A DNA stretch of 24,594 bases, from assembly GCA_030432015.1 (NCBI GenBank), contig JAUIHJ010000014.1, positions 1 through 24,594 on the forward strand, read 5' to 3'. Below are positions 1 through 9,101 of the stretch, in pieces; positions within the stretch are counted from its first letter, which is position 1, and each line of letters opens with the position of its first letter. Below the pieces are notes generated by a model. The model saw only the letters and a list, made by a program, of their open reading frames with translations. It did not search any database and was not told the DNA's origin. A program made the position numbers and the translations under genes. The stretch is from a bacterium. Its GTDB lineage: Bacteria; Planctomycetota; Planctomycetia; Pirellulales; Pirellulaceae.

Positions 1-65
1 ACGGCGCCGGCCTGACTTACCACGATATCGTATCGCCGACGTGCGAATCAACGAAACGAGTCGCG

Positions 66-881
66 TCAGGACGAAATCAGTTGGATCCGACGGCTCCCCG
101 CGACGCTCCCCTTCTTGCGGGCCTTCACGCGCACGTAGGGCGGCACGAAGTGGCTGCGATGGCCAAACGTGCCCGCAGGGGAGTCCGGCCGGGCGTGCTT
201 GGGTTCGGTCAGGTCTTCAATCACGAAACCGGCTCGACACATCAAACCCAGCAGTTGATCCCAACGGTGCAGGAATTCCAGGGTTCCTTCTTCGCGATGC
301 TGGCTGCCGATCACGGCTGGCAGGGGGCCGTCGCGAAAATAGGGTTCCACCAGTTCGTATCCGCGTGCCGACGGCGCGATGTCCGCCTGCATGCTGCCGG
401 GTTGCTTGTGTTGGCTGATGTACAGGCCGGCGTCGCGGATCACTCGAGCGACTTCTTGATAGACGGGAGCCACATGGGGGACGTAGCAAGTGCTGACCGG
501 ATGCACGACCAGATCAAACTCGCCATCGGCAAACATGGGGAGATGATCCATCGAGGCTTCGACGGTGCGCAGGTCCAGCTTCCGCTCGGCGGCCACGCGG
601 CGATCCAGCTCGAGCATGGCTGGGCTGATGTCGACGACGGTCACGCGAGCTCCGGCTGCGGCGTACAGCGCGCCGTGTTTGCCGCCGCCGGAGGCCAGAC
701 AGAGCACCTGTTGGCCGCGGATGTCGCCGCCGAGCCAGCCGGCGCCATCGAGCTTGCGGAGCGGGTCGAGGAAATCGTCGTCCGGCGCCGGACGCGTAAA
801 TCGCTGGTTTTCCCGGACCAACGCGTCCCAAGCGCGGCGGTTGTGGGCGTGTGCAGGGGTCGTCGGGTCAGGTCGATTCAT
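66..881 (-). CDS. Class I SAM-dependent methyltransferase
   Basis: This is a 271-residue protein with a Rossmann methyltransferase core. Motif I is the glycine-rich VLCLASGGGKHG at residues 59-70. The acidic end of strand 2 is D84 in VTVVDISPAML, and FDLVVHP at about 122-128 is the motif IV region. It should transfer a methyl group from SAM to a small molecule in the cytoplasm, but the acceptor cannot be read from sequence. I chose the ATG at 881 because homologous-looking sequence begins there; an in-frame start at 908 adds nine unremarkable residues. No strong Shine-Dalgarno is visible at either start. The gene is divergent from the dipeptidase gene. The basic C-terminus (KARKKGSVAGSRR) looks like a lineage-specific tail. 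A long open frame on the opposite strand is a shadow of this gene. Confidence 0.85.
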   Translation of the reverse strand: MNRPDPTTPAHAHNRRAWDALVRENQRFTRPAPDDDFLDPLRKLDGAGWLGGDIRGQQVLCLASGGGKHGALYAAAGARVTVVDISPAMLELDRRVAAERKLDLRTVEASMDHLPMFADGEFDLVVHPVSTCYVPHVAPVYQEVARVIRDAGLYISQHKQPGSMQADIAPSARGYELVEPYFRDGPLPAVIGSQHREEGTLEFLHRWDQLLGLMCRAGFVIEDLTEPKHARPDSPAGTFGHRSHFVPPYVRVKARKKGSVAGSRRIQLISS

Positions 882-1009
882 GGGCGGTTCTCGCCGCGAT
901 TCTAACAATTACGACGCAATCTGTATGCAGCCCACTTGATACCGATGCCTCGTCACCGCGAGAATCAGCAATATCAAGGTCCCGCCTGCCTGTCAGGCGC
1001 CACCCGCCT

Positions 1010-1037
1010 GAGCGACTGGCCAACGGAGCGACTGGCC
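1010..1037. repeat. Short tandem repeat in divergent intergenic region
   Basis: GAGCGACTGGCC occurs twice in direct orientation, at 1010-1021 and 1026-1037, a 16-base period. Just upstream, CGCCTG and CAGGCG form a small hairpin at about 983-999. The 882-1108 spacer otherwise holds nothing I recognise. This may be slippage debris or a binding site. Confidence 0.4.
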
Positions 1038-1108
1038 GACCTGCGGTTGCTTGCCGGTTTGACGCTTGCCACCTGTTGCCCCGCCATCTTGCCATTAGGA
1101 ATTCCACG

Positions 1109-2176
1109 ATGCTGCTCTTTGACGCCCATCTTGATCTTTCCATGAACGCGGTCGAATGGAATCGTGACCTTGCGCGGCCGCTGGCAGAAGTCCGGCAGCG
1201 CGAAACCGGCATGACCGACAAGATCGATCGCGGGCTGGGAGTCTGCACCTTCGATGAGATGCGCCGCGGTCAAATCGGTATCTGCGTGGCCACTCAGATT
1301 GCCCGTTTCGTGGCCAAGGACAATCCGTTGCCCGGCTGGCATAGTCCGGAAATCGCCTGGGCGATAACCCAAGGTCAATTGGCCTGGTATCAAGCGATGG
1401 AAGAAGCGGGGCAACTCACCCAGATCATCGACGCGGAAGGGCTGAATCGCCACGTCGATTTGTGGCAGCATGATCCTCCCGCGGATGCACCGATCGGTTA
1501 TATCCTCAGCTTGGAGGGTGCCGATTCGCTGATTACGCTGGGTCACTTAGAACGCGCTTACGAGTACGGCCTCCGCGCGCTGGGTCCGGCGCACTACGGC
1601 ATCGGTCGCTATTCACCGGGGACTGGTGCCGAAGGTGGTCTCACGCCGCTGGGCCGCGAACTGGTGGTCGAAATGGATCGGCTAGGCATCATCCTCGATG
1701 CGACTCACCTCACCGACGACGCGTTCTGGGAATCGCTTGATCTCTTTCACGGACCGGTTTGGGCGAGCCACAATAACTGTCGCGCCCTCGTCCCCGATCA
1801 GCGCCAGTTCAGCGACGAGCAGTTGAAAGCGCTGATCGAGCGCGACGCCGTCATTGGAGCGGTCTTCGACGCCTGGATGATGCACCCTGGATGGCAGCGT
1901 GGAACCACCACGCCCCAGCAGGCCGACTTGAAGATCGAACGCATCGTCGAACACATCGATCACATTTGCCAACTGGCGGGCAATGCCCGGCATTGCGGCA
2001 TCGGATCGGATCTTGACGGCGGGTACGGCACCGAGCAAACGCCGATGGACCTGCAGTCGATTGCGGACCTCCAGCGATTGGCCACGATCTTGACCGAACG
2101 CGGCTACAGCCAGGAGGATGTGGAGGCTATCATGCACGGAAATTGGATTCGTCGTTTGAACGAGATTTGGAGCTAG
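1109..2176 (+). CDS. Membrane dipeptidase family (peptidase M19) protein
   Basis: This 355-residue protein carries the full ligand set of the renal dipeptidase/M19 family in the expected order: H7 and D9 (DAHLD), the bridging glutamate E136 (SLEGAD), H200 (DATH), H221 (SHNNCRAL) and D301 (GSDLDGG). The family is an amidohydrolase-fold binuclear zinc dipeptidase, and some members act on other amides or lactams. There is no signal peptide, so a cytoplasmic location is likely. The start at 1109 is chosen because AGGA at 1097-1100 precedes it and because DAHLD normally lies at the extreme N-terminus; the frame is open back to 851 but that part looks non-coding. The stop is five bases before the FAH-fold gene, so the two are probably co-transcribed. 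M19 genes also occur in some hydroxyproline catabolic clusters, which is one possible reading of the neighbourhood. Confidence 0.9.
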   Translation: MLLFDAHLDLSMNAVEWNRDLARPLAEVRQRETGMTDKIDRGLGVCTFDEMRRGQIGICVATQIARFVAKDNPLPGWHSPEIAWAITQGQLAWYQAMEEAGQLTQIIDAEGLNRHVDLWQHDPPADAPIGYILSLEGADSLITLGHLERAYEYGLRALGPAHYGIGRYSPGTGAEGGLTPLGRELVVEMDRLGIILDATHLTDDAFWESLDLFHGPVWASHNNCRALVPDQRQFSDEQLKALIERDAVIGAVFDAWMMHPGWQRGTTTPQQADLKIERIVEHIDHICQLAGNARHCGIGSDLDGGYGTEQTPMDLQSIADLQRLATILTERGYSQEDVEAIMHGNWIRRLNEIWS

Positions 2177-2181
2177 CATCG

Positions 2182-3033
2182 ATGAAATTGGCAAAAATTC
2201 GCCTGAAAACGGGTGAGACCGCGGTCGCGATCGTCGATGTCGGGAGTGTCACGCCGTTGGAGTTGCCTGACGGCACCCACACCTTGTGCCAGATTTTGGA
2301 ATCCGACGATGCGGTCGCCCTGGTCAACTCGCTGCCGCAAGCCAACGCGTTGCCGATTTCGGAAGTCGAACTGTTACCGCCGATCGACCAGCAAGAAGTC
2401 TGGGCAGCCGGTGTGACCTACCGGCGCAGTCGGACCGCGCGGATGGAGGAATCGGAAGCCGCCGCCTCCTGCTACGATCGCGTCTACGCGTCACCCCGCC
2501 CGGAGTTGTTCCTCAAGGCGACCCCGCATCGCGTCTCGGGCAACGGCCAACCGCTGCGCATTCGCGCTGACGCCACCTGGAACGTGCCCGAGCCCGAATT
2601 GACCCTGGTCATGAACTCGCAGCTGAATCTGGTCGGTTTTACGATCGGCAATGACATGAGCTCGCGGGACATCGAAGGCGACAACCCGTTGTACTTGCCG
2701 CAGGCGAAAGTGTACGACCAGTGCGCTGGGATCGGTCCGTGGATCACCTTGGCCAGCGCGATGCCGCCGCGCGAAGAGATCGGGATTTACTTGACGATTC
2801 GTCGTGCCGGCCAGCCTGCATTCGAAGGCGAAACAGGGGTCGACCAGATGGCACGAACGTTTGAAGACCTGATTGGCTGGCTGGGGCGCGACAATTCATT
2901 TCCCAACGGGGCGATGTTAATGACGGGAACCGGGGTCGTCCCCGACAACGACTTTACCTTGCAAGCGGGCGATGTCGTCGATATTCGAATTGATGGCATC
3001 GGCACGCTGTCGAATCCCGTTGTCCAGGGATAA
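2182..3033 (+). CDS. FAH-fold protein, probable 2-keto-3-deoxypentonate dehydratase
   Basis: This 283-residue protein is in the fumarylacetoacetate hydrolase family. The metal-binding acids are visible as E137 and E139 (VPEPEL) and D158 (GNDMSSRD), with the family lysine at K176 (LPQAKVYDQ). Family members either cleave C-C bonds in acylpyruvates or dehydrate 2-keto-3-deoxy sugar acids. I favour the dehydratase role, giving 2-oxoglutarate semialdehyde, because the next gene resembles the enzyme that oxidises that product. The N-terminal domain (about 1-65) is the usual short FAH cap. The ATG at 2182 is preceded by GGAG at 2169-2172 inside the end of the dipeptidase gene; an upstream ATG at 2143 would overlap that gene by 34 bases and adds unrelated residues. 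Exact substrate is inferred from context only. Confidence 0.82.
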   Translation: MKLAKIRLKTGETAVAIVDVGSVTPLELPDGTHTLCQILESDDAVALVNSLPQANALPISEVELLPPIDQQEVWAAGVTYRRSRTARMEESEAAASCYDRVYASPRPELFLKATPHRVSGNGQPLRIRADATWNVPEPELTLVMNSQLNLVGFTIGNDMSSRDIEGDNPLYLPQAKVYDQCAGIGPWITLASAMPPREEIGIYLTIRRAGQPAFEGETGVDQMARTFEDLIGWLGRDNSFPNGAMLMTGTGVVPDNDFTLQAGDVVDIRIDGIGTLSNPVVQG

Positions 3034-3200
3034 CGGCTGACGCGTGACGCTTCAGGAATGATCATCCGAAACCAAACCAAGTAGCCGTTCACAGGCCGGG
3101 GTCCGACGGATTTGTCGGCGCGAAACCACCCGCGATCTTGCCAACGTTGTCGCCGATCGATGTGCCCGACCCCTGGGAACTCAACATCACGAGGAACTTC

Positions 3201-4784
3201 ATGTCCGTCCACCAAGTATTAATCGCTGGCCAGTGGCGCGATGCCGATCAGGCCTCCACGTTCCGTGCCGATAATCCCGCGACCAAGCAAGCCTTGCCCG
3301 ACGAATTCCCGGTTAGCACTTGGTCCGATTGTGATGCGGCGTTGGCCGCGGCCACGGACGCCGCCGCCCTGCTTCGCAAGCTTCCGGGCGAGCGGATTGC
3401 CGCCTTCCTGGAAGACTACGCCAGTCGAATTGAGCAGCGGGCTGGCGAACTGGTCGACATGGCACACGCGGAAACCGCGCTGCCCGTCGCCCCGCGGCTC
3501 GCCGATGTCGAGCTGCCTCGGACAACGAACCAGCTGCGGCTGGGGGCGGCCGCTGCGCGGAACGGGTCGTGGGCGCAAGCAGCGCTTGACACGAAGGCCG
3601 GGATCCGATCCTGCTTCGGTCCGATCGGCCCGGTCTGCGTCTTCGGACCCAACAATTTTCCGTTCGCGTTTGGCAGCATCTCAGGTGGTGATTTCGCAGC
3701 GGCAATCGCCGCCGGAAACCCCGTGATCGCGAAAGCCAATTCTTCGCATCCGGGGACCACCCGCATCTTCGCCGTCGCAGCCCACGAAGCCAGCCTGGCG
3801 ACTGACATGCCAGCGGCCACGGTCCAATTGTTGTATCGGACCAGCCATGCCGATGGCGAGCGGTTGGTGGCGGATCCCAGAACCGGCGCCACCGGCTACA
3901 CCGGCAGCCGCAACGCCGGCCTGAAGTTGAAGCAAGCCGCCGATGCGGTCGGCACGCCGATCTACCTGGAGTTGTCCAGCACAAACCCTGTGGTGATCCT
4001 TCCCGGTGCACTGGAGGAACGCTTTGACGCGATCGCGGACGACTTTTCCGGCAGCTGCCTCATGGGGGCCGGTCAGTTTTGCACCAACCCCGGCATCGTC
4101 GTGCTCCTGGCGGGTGACACCACCGAAAAGTTCATCGCGGCGGTTGCCCAGCGGTTCGAGAACGCCGCTGTGGGAACCCTGCTCTCCAAGTCGGTCGAAG
4201 CAAGCTTGCAAGGAAATCTCGCGGCGCTGCAGGCGGCCGGCGCGGAAGTGGTCGTGGGAGGAGGCGCTGGAACGGGGGCGGGTTATTGCCGGGCCAACAC
4301 CTTGTTGCGCACCTGCGGAGACACGTTCTTAGCCAATGCAGAAGCGTTGCAGACGGAAGCCTTTGGCAACGCTTCGCTGTTCGTGGTGGCCGCCGACATC
4401 GAGCAGGCAACCCAACTGTTGCAGCACCTCGAAGGAAATTTGACCGGCTGCGTTTATTCACACAACGGCGGTCAGGACGACGCGATGTACGACCTCGTGG
4501 CCGATCCGCTGCGGCAACGGGTTGGCCGTCTGCTCAATGACAAGATGCCTACCGGTGTCGCTGTGAGTTCGGCGATGAATCACGGCGGTCCGTTCCCGTC
4601 GACAGGCCATCCCGGTTTTACCGCCGTTGGCATGCCGGCATCGCTGGTCCGCTTCGCAATGCTGCAGTCGTACGACAACGTTCGACCCGCGCGGTTACCA
4701 CGTTTGCTGCACGACAAGAATCCGACCGGCGACACGTGGCGATTGATCAATGGGCAATGGACCACGGCAGACGTCGACTGTTAA
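3201..4784 (+). CDS. Aldehyde dehydrogenase, probable 2-oxoglutarate-semialdehyde (2,5-dioxovalerate) dehydrogenase
   Basis: This 527-residue member of the ALDH superfamily has general base E257 (YLELSSTNP) and catalytic cysteine C294 (GAGQFCTNPG). Cofactor-site sequences include PNNFPFAFG and KANSSHPGT. The length above 500 residues, the SSTNP replacement of the usual GGK segment and the GQFCTNPG cysteine block are typical of the KGSADH-like subfamily, which oxidises 2-oxoglutarate semialdehyde to 2-oxoglutarate with NAD(P)+. GAGGAA at 3191-3196 is a good ribosome binding site for the ATG at 3201; the open frame reaches back to 3138 without support. A 167-base gap separates it from the FAH-fold gene, with only a weak CCGAC/GTCGG hairpin at 3103-3118, so read-through is plausible. 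Its stop overlaps the next start. Confidence 0.88.
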   Translation: MSVHQVLIAGQWRDADQASTFRADNPATKQALPDEFPVSTWSDCDAALAAATDAAALLRKLPGERIAAFLEDYASRIEQRAGELVDMAHAETALPVAPRLADVELPRTTNQLRLGAAAARNGSWAQAALDTKAGIRSCFGPIGPVCVFGPNNFPFAFGSISGGDFAAAIAAGNPVIAKANSSHPGTTRIFAVAAHEASLATDMPAATVQLLYRTSHADGERLVADPRTGATGYTGSRNAGLKLKQAADAVGTPIYLELSSTNPVVILPGALEERFDAIADDFSGSCLMGAGQFCTNPGIVVLLAGDTTEKFIAAVAQRFENAAVGTLLSKSVEASLQGNLAALQAAGAEVVVGGGAGTGAGYCRANTLLRTCGDTFLANAEALQTEAFGNASLFVVAADIEQATQLLQHLEGNLTGCVYSHNGGQDDAMYDLVADPLRQRVGRLLNDKMPTGVAVSSAMNHGGPFPSTGHPGFTAVGMPASLVRFAMLQSYDNVRPARLPRLLHDKNPTGDTWRLINGQWTTADVDC

Positions 4785-5701
4785 TGTTGGAGTTAACGCA
4801 GCATCGCTTGAGCGGAAATCGGTGGTGGCGCGGCCTCGCGTCGAATCTCCGAATTTTGCTGGTTCCATTTGGTCGCCGGTCGTGTCGCGCGGTGGACCAC
4901 CTGGCGACCGATGCGCGGCGCGCCGACGGGCTTGTCATCGTGTTGCCTGGCATCGAGGGTCGCAGCACGCTGAACGCGGACATCGCCCTGGGGCTCGCAG
5001 ACGGCGGGGTCGATTGCGCGGTCGAAGTCCACGATTGGACCACCGGGCGGTTCTTCAATTCGTTCTATCATCTTCGCAGTACCACGTGGCATGCGCAGCA
5101 GGCGCAGCGCTTGGCCGATCGGATCGCCGCCTATCAAGACGCGTTTCCCGGTCGGCCCGTTGTCCTGGTCGGGCATTCCGGCGGCGCGGCACTTAGCCTG
5201 TTGACGTTGCCCTTGCTGAAGGACCGCCAGGTCAGCGGCGCCGTGCTGCTGGCGGCGGCCACGTCGCCGGGGCACGACACGATTGCGGCTCGCCGGCACA
5301 CCCGCCACGGCATCTGGTCGTTCCATTCCCCGTTCGATTGGCTGCAGCTTGGTCTCGGCACCTTCGCCGTGGGAACGTTCGACGGCCGGCACACCGTTTC
5401 TTCCGGGATGGTCGGCTTTCGCGAAGCCCGAGGACACGCCGGCACGCGTGGCGGACCACGAATTGATGCAGGTCAGGCGGCTGGAGTGTCGGCTGATGCT
5501 CCGAGCGAATGTGCGGCAACGTCAGAACCGCAGATCGCACCGTTGCGTCAGGTCCGCTATCGCTTCAAGATGTTGAGCAGCTGGAATTTAGGTGGTCACC
5601 ACGGGTGGGCGAATCATCTGTTCGCCGCCGAATGGCTCGCCCCGGTCGTCCTGGAAGCGTGTGGCGATTCTCCTTTTGCAGCTCAGCGTCGCTTCGGTTA
5701 A
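4784..5701 (+). CDS. Alpha/beta-fold hydrolase
   Basis: This 305-residue protein shows the nucleophile elbow GHSGG with S132, after the strand PVVLVG. An earlier hydrophobic strand (GLVIVLPGIEG, 49-59) leads to a likely oxyanion region. A late GHHGWANHLF (271-280) probably supplies the catalytic histidine. It is a serine hydrolase of unknown substrate. The start lies inside TAATG, where the stop of the dehydrogenase gene shares one base with the ATG, so translation is likely coupled and the two proteins are probably made together. The open frame extends back to 4736 but only over the dehydrogenase gene. A polar, glycine/alanine-rich insert at about 213-250 separates the core from the histidine segment. 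No signal peptide is evident. Confidence 0.8.
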   Translation: MLELTQHRLSGNRWWRGLASNLRILLVPFGRRSCRAVDHLATDARRADGLVIVLPGIEGRSTLNADIALGLADGGVDCAVEVHDWTTGRFFNSFYHLRSTTWHAQQAQRLADRIAAYQDAFPGRPVVLVGHSGGAALSLLTLPLLKDRQVSGAVLLAAATSPGHDTIAARRHTRHGIWSFHSPFDWLQLGLGTFAVGTFDGRHTVSSGMVGFREARGHAGTRGGPRIDAGQAAGVSADAPSECAATSEPQIAPLRQVRYRFKMLSSWNLGGHHGWANHLFAAEWLAPVVLEACGDSPFAAQRRFG

Positions 5702-5731
5702 CATGCTGAGATAGGCATCCAGGAGCGAATC

Positions 5732-7174
5732 ATGACCCATCAAACTTCCGCCTGCCGAGCGGCCATGAGCCGGCGGGCATTCTTGGTCGCGTCGGGCGTG
5801 GGCTACGCCGGTCTCCAGTTCGGAAATCCCGCCGCCGCTCCAGCGGTGGCCGCGTCTCCCGCGACGTCGGGCCCCGGCCGCGCGAAATCGACGATTCTGT
5901 TCTTTCTTTGCGGTGGCGCTTCGCATCTCGATACGTGGGACATGAAGCCGACCGCTCCGTTGGAATACCGCGGCCCCTTCCTGCCAATTGCCACGACCGC
6001 CCCGGAAATTCGGCTCAGCGAACATTTGCCGATGTTGGCACAGCAGGCGCACCATCTAGCCCTGATCAATTCCGTCGCGGGGACAGTCAACACCAATGAT
6101 CATCATGCCGGCTATTATCACAATTTGACGGGTCATGTTCCCGACGTCACGTTTCGCACGTTAGGCAACAATCGCACGCCATTTCCCGACGACTGGCCGT
6201 ATATGGGCTCGGTTGTGGCCAGCAAGCGGGAACGCCATCCACACTTGCCAAACCTGATCACCCTGCCGCATATGCCGAGCCGCGCACCGTATACGCGTCC
6301 GGGCCAGTTCGCGGCACGTTTGGGCGTCGAGTACGATCCGTTTTTCGTGCAAGGCAGCGTCGAGAATCCGCTGGAGTTTCAGGCGCCGGCCTTGGAGCTG
6401 CAAGGCGATGTCCAGGCCGATCGATTGACCTCGCGACACGAATTGTTACGAACCGTAAACGAAGCGCGACGCGACTTTGACCGTTTCGCACGTGTCAAGA
6501 CCTGGACCCGCCAGCAGGACCGGGCGATGTCATTGCTGATGTCGGCGCGTACGACGCAAGCCTTTGACGTAAGCCAGGAACCGGCGGAAGTTCGCGAGCG
6601 GTACGGCGAGACCGTCAATGGAATGAGTCTGTTGCTGGCGCGCCGACTCGTGGAAGCCGAAGTGCCGTTCATTACGGTCTTCTGGCTGGGGCAGGGAATC
6701 GGATCGCCGCTCGCAAAGAAATGCAAGAGCGCGGGAAGTTGGGATACGCATGGCAATAATTTCAACTGCCTCAAAGATTCGCTGCTGCCCGAGTTCGATC
6801 GGGGATTTTCGGCGTTGATCGAAGATCTGGATCAGCGCGGGATGCTGGACGAGACGCTGCTGATGGTCACCAGCGAGATGGGGCGGACGCCCAAGATCGG
6901 TGACCCGCGCAGCGGCGGGACCTCGGGGCAGGGGCGTGACCACTGGACCCACTGCCTGACCGATGTGTTGGCCGGGGGCGGTGTTCGTGGTGGCCAAACC
7001 TACGGCACCAGCGACCGCCTGGGAGAATACCCTGCCGATTTACGTGTCACGCCCGCGGATGTCACCAGCACCGTGTATCACGCGATGGGGATCAAGGATC
7101 TCACCGCGAAAGACAAGGCTGGTCGAATCTACAATCTCTTGGACGACGGCCGACCGATTCAGGAATTGTTCTGA
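5732..7174 (+). CDS. Tat-exported DUF1501 protein
   Basis: This 480-residue protein has a twin-arginine signal: SRRAFLVASG begins at residue 13, followed by a hydrophobic stretch and an alanine-rich cleavage region near 35-45. The mature part has DUF1501 signatures: ILFFLCGGASHLDTWDMKP near 54-72, TSEMGRTPK and GRDHWTH toward the C-terminus. DUF1501 belongs to the alkaline phosphatase/sulfatase-like fold and is strongly expanded in Planctomycetota; its biochemical role is not established. AGGAG at 5721-5725 supports the ATG at 5732 rather than the internal M12. It lies 30 bases after the hydrolase gene and probably ends that operon. The usual DUF1549/DUF1553 partner gene is absent here. Confidence 0.9.
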   Translation: MTHQTSACRAAMSRRAFLVASGVGYAGLQFGNPAAAPAVAASPATSGPGRAKSTILFFLCGGASHLDTWDMKPTAPLEYRGPFLPIATTAPEIRLSEHLPMLAQQAHHLALINSVAGTVNTNDHHAGYYHNLTGHVPDVTFRTLGNNRTPFPDDWPYMGSVVASKRERHPHLPNLITLPHMPSRAPYTRPGQFAARLGVEYDPFFVQGSVENPLEFQAPALELQGDVQADRLTSRHELLRTVNEARRDFDRFARVKTWTRQQDRAMSLLMSARTTQAFDVSQEPAEVRERYGETVNGMSLLLARRLVEAEVPFITVFWLGQGIGSPLAKKCKSAGSWDTHGNNFNCLKDSLLPEFDRGFSALIEDLDQRGMLDETLLMVTSEMGRTPKIGDPRSGGTSGQGRDHWTHCLTDVLAGGGVRGGQTYGTSDRLGEYPADLRVTPADVTSTVYHAMGIKDLTAKDKAGRIYNLLDDGRPIQELF

Positions 7175-7200
7175 TCGAGTGAAGGTCGGTCCTGGTCGCG

Positions 7201-7237
7201 CGGATCGTACGGAACGCGTGAAACCACGCGGCATCCG
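7201..7237. terminator. Nested inverted repeat, possible terminator
   Basis: CGCGTG (7215-7220), AAAC, CACGCG (7225-7230) form a perfect six-base stem. It is nested inside CGGAT (7201-7205) and ATCCG (7233-7237). It starts 27 bases after the DUF1501 stop. There is no T-tract, so intrinsic termination is uncertain. Confidence 0.35.
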
Positions 7238-7364
7238 ATGCTAGCTGGCCCCGCGCGCGCAGCCGTCAGACTCGGATAGCGTTGCTCGCGGAAGTCCGTC
7301 ATAATGGCGAGGCTTGGAATTCTTGGTGATGTGAATACGTGTTATTCAATTGGGAGTTGTTTCG

Positions 7365-9041
7365 ATGAACCTCAAAATGTCCTTTCGGCTTGTCGTCGTA
7401 TCGCTGTCCCTGTGGTCGGCTACCACGCTATCGACGCCTGCGGATTGGGCGAAGCCGGCCTCTGCCCAGGAGGCGGCAGCCAAGAACGCGGGCCAGGACG
7501 ACTTGGATAAAGCGACCGAGCTGCAACTTTCCGTCGAACAGCTTGAGGATGTCGAGAAAGTCATCGGATTGTGCGAGTCCGCCTTGAGCAAAGGGTTGGA
7601 CAAAGACAATACCGAATTCGCTGAACAGCTGCTCGTCAGTTCGCTCTGGCGACATGCGTCTCAGTTGTCGTCCGCCATTTTCGATGCGGCTCGGCCACAC
7701 GCGCGGTGGCAGTTGATCCGCCGGATCGTGTTGAACGATTGCGACAAGATTATCAAAGTCGATGACACGTTCGCCGAAGCGTACTTACTGAGCGCCAAAC
7801 TGCAGGGCTTGCCCGGGGGTGATCGCGATGATGCGGTCAAACGCGTCAATCAAGCGCTGAAACTGTTGGACGAGGACAAGCAGCAGCGGTCCGCGGCGAT
7901 GTTGCTGCGAGCACGATTGCAGAGCAAGCAGGAGGATCAGCTTGCCGATTTGGCCAAAGCCATCGAATTGGATCCTGGGAATGCCGAAGCCTGGCAGACT
8001 CGGGCGGCGCTCCGCATCGTGCAAGGCGAGTGGGATAAAGCGGTCAACGACTTCGAACAGCTCGTCAAGAACGACCCGGAGAATGTCGCCGCACGTCAGG
8101 CGCTGGCGGAAACCCTGCTGAATCTTGAGAAGTATGAGTTGGCACGGGAACAGGTCAACAAGGCGATTGAATTGGCCCCCGATGCGGCGGTCAACTACAC
8201 CTTACGGGCCCGGATTCACGAGTCCGAAGGGAACCTGGATCAGGCCCTGGCCGACTTGGGTGAAGCCCTCCGGGTCGACCCCTCGAATATCATGGCGTTG
8301 CTGTCGCGCGCCGCGATTCACATGCAGAATGAGGGACTGAAAGAGGCCCGTGATGACGTCAATCGGGCCCTCCAAGTGAATCCGGGACTTGGGCGAGCGA
8401 TCTTGATGCGCTCGATTATCTCCGCCGCGGAAGGTCGAACCAGCGATGCCATTTCCGACATTCAGACGTTGTTGCGAAATGACCCGAACAACGTCAACCT
8501 GCAGGTGCAATTGGCGCGCTATTACATTGTTGACAGTCGGCCGCGCAAAGCGATTAGCGTCTTGGATCGTTTGATCGAAAGGGATAAGCGAATCATGGAT
8601 GCGTATCGGACACGGGCCGACGCGTATCTCAACATTGGCAAGCACGCGGAGGCGGTCCAGGACTACAACGAAGCGCTGAACCTGGATCCCGAGAGTCGGG
8701 ATATCCTGAACAACTTCGCATGGGTGCTGGCGACTTCGCCCGACGATGCCGTCAGAGATGGAAAACGATCCGTGGAACTGGCGACGAAGGCGTGCGAACT
8801 GACGAAGTACAAAGAGCCCCATATCCTCAGCACGTTGGGTGCGGGCTACGCGGAGACTGGTGATTTCGAGTCTGCGATCAAATGGTCGAGTAAGGCCGTT
8901 GAACTGGGCCGCGAGCAGGAAAACCCGCAGCTCGAACAATTAGAGGCCGAAGTCGAGTCCTACAAAGCTGGCAAGCCGTTTCGTGAAATTCAAAAAGTGG
9001 AGGAGAAAGCCGCCCCACCACGCCGCGTGATCGAAACGTAG
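7365..9041 (+). CDS. Secreted tetratricopeptide-repeat protein
   Basis: This 558-residue protein has an N-terminal signal peptide (hydrophobic 8-22, plausible cleavage after PASA at 34), then a helical linker rich in acidic residues. About ten TPR units follow from roughly residue 136 to 515, with recognisable A/G positions such as NAEAWQTRAALRIVQGEWDK and YRTRADAYLNIGKHAEA. The segment LNNFAWVLATSPDDAVRDG is a recurring ending of exported planctomycete TPR proteins. TPR arrays bind peptides or proteins, so it is probably an envelope scaffold; the partner is unknown. I start it at 7365 because GGGAG at 7352-7356 is correctly spaced and MNLKMSFRL gives a normal signal peptide; an ATG at 7350 precedes that site. 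The HD-domain gene follows after 60 bases. Confidence 0.9.
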   Translation: MNLKMSFRLVVVSLSLWSATTLSTPADWAKPASAQEAAAKNAGQDDLDKATELQLSVEQLEDVEKVIGLCESALSKGLDKDNTEFAEQLLVSSLWRHASQLSSAIFDAARPHARWQLIRRIVLNDCDKIIKVDDTFAEAYLLSAKLQGLPGGDRDDAVKRVNQALKLLDEDKQQRSAAMLLRARLQSKQEDQLADLAKAIELDPGNAEAWQTRAALRIVQGEWDKAVNDFEQLVKNDPENVAARQALAETLLNLEKYELAREQVNKAIELAPDAAVNYTLRARIHESEGNLDQALADLGEALRVDPSNIMALLSRAAIHMQNEGLKEARDDVNRALQVNPGLGRAILMRSIISAAEGRTSDAISDIQTLLRNDPNNVNLQVQLARYYIVDSRPRKAISVLDRLIERDKRIMDAYRTRADAYLNIGKHAEAVQDYNEALNLDPESRDILNNFAWVLATSPDDAVRDGKRSVELATKACELTKYKEPHILSTLGAGYAETGDFESAIKWSSKAVELGREQENPQLEQLEAEVESYKAGKPFREIQKVEEKAAPPRRVIET

Positions 9042-9101
9042 TCTGTCGCCGCTGTCGCCGTCGGACGTCCTCACGCTACCTGCCTCTGCCATGAAGCTGC
9101 C

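Noticed and set aside
81..905. Long plus-strand open frame opposite the methyltransferase
   Set aside because: It mirrors the methyltransferase gene, which has clear SAM-binding motifs; the translated product shows no recognisable domain.
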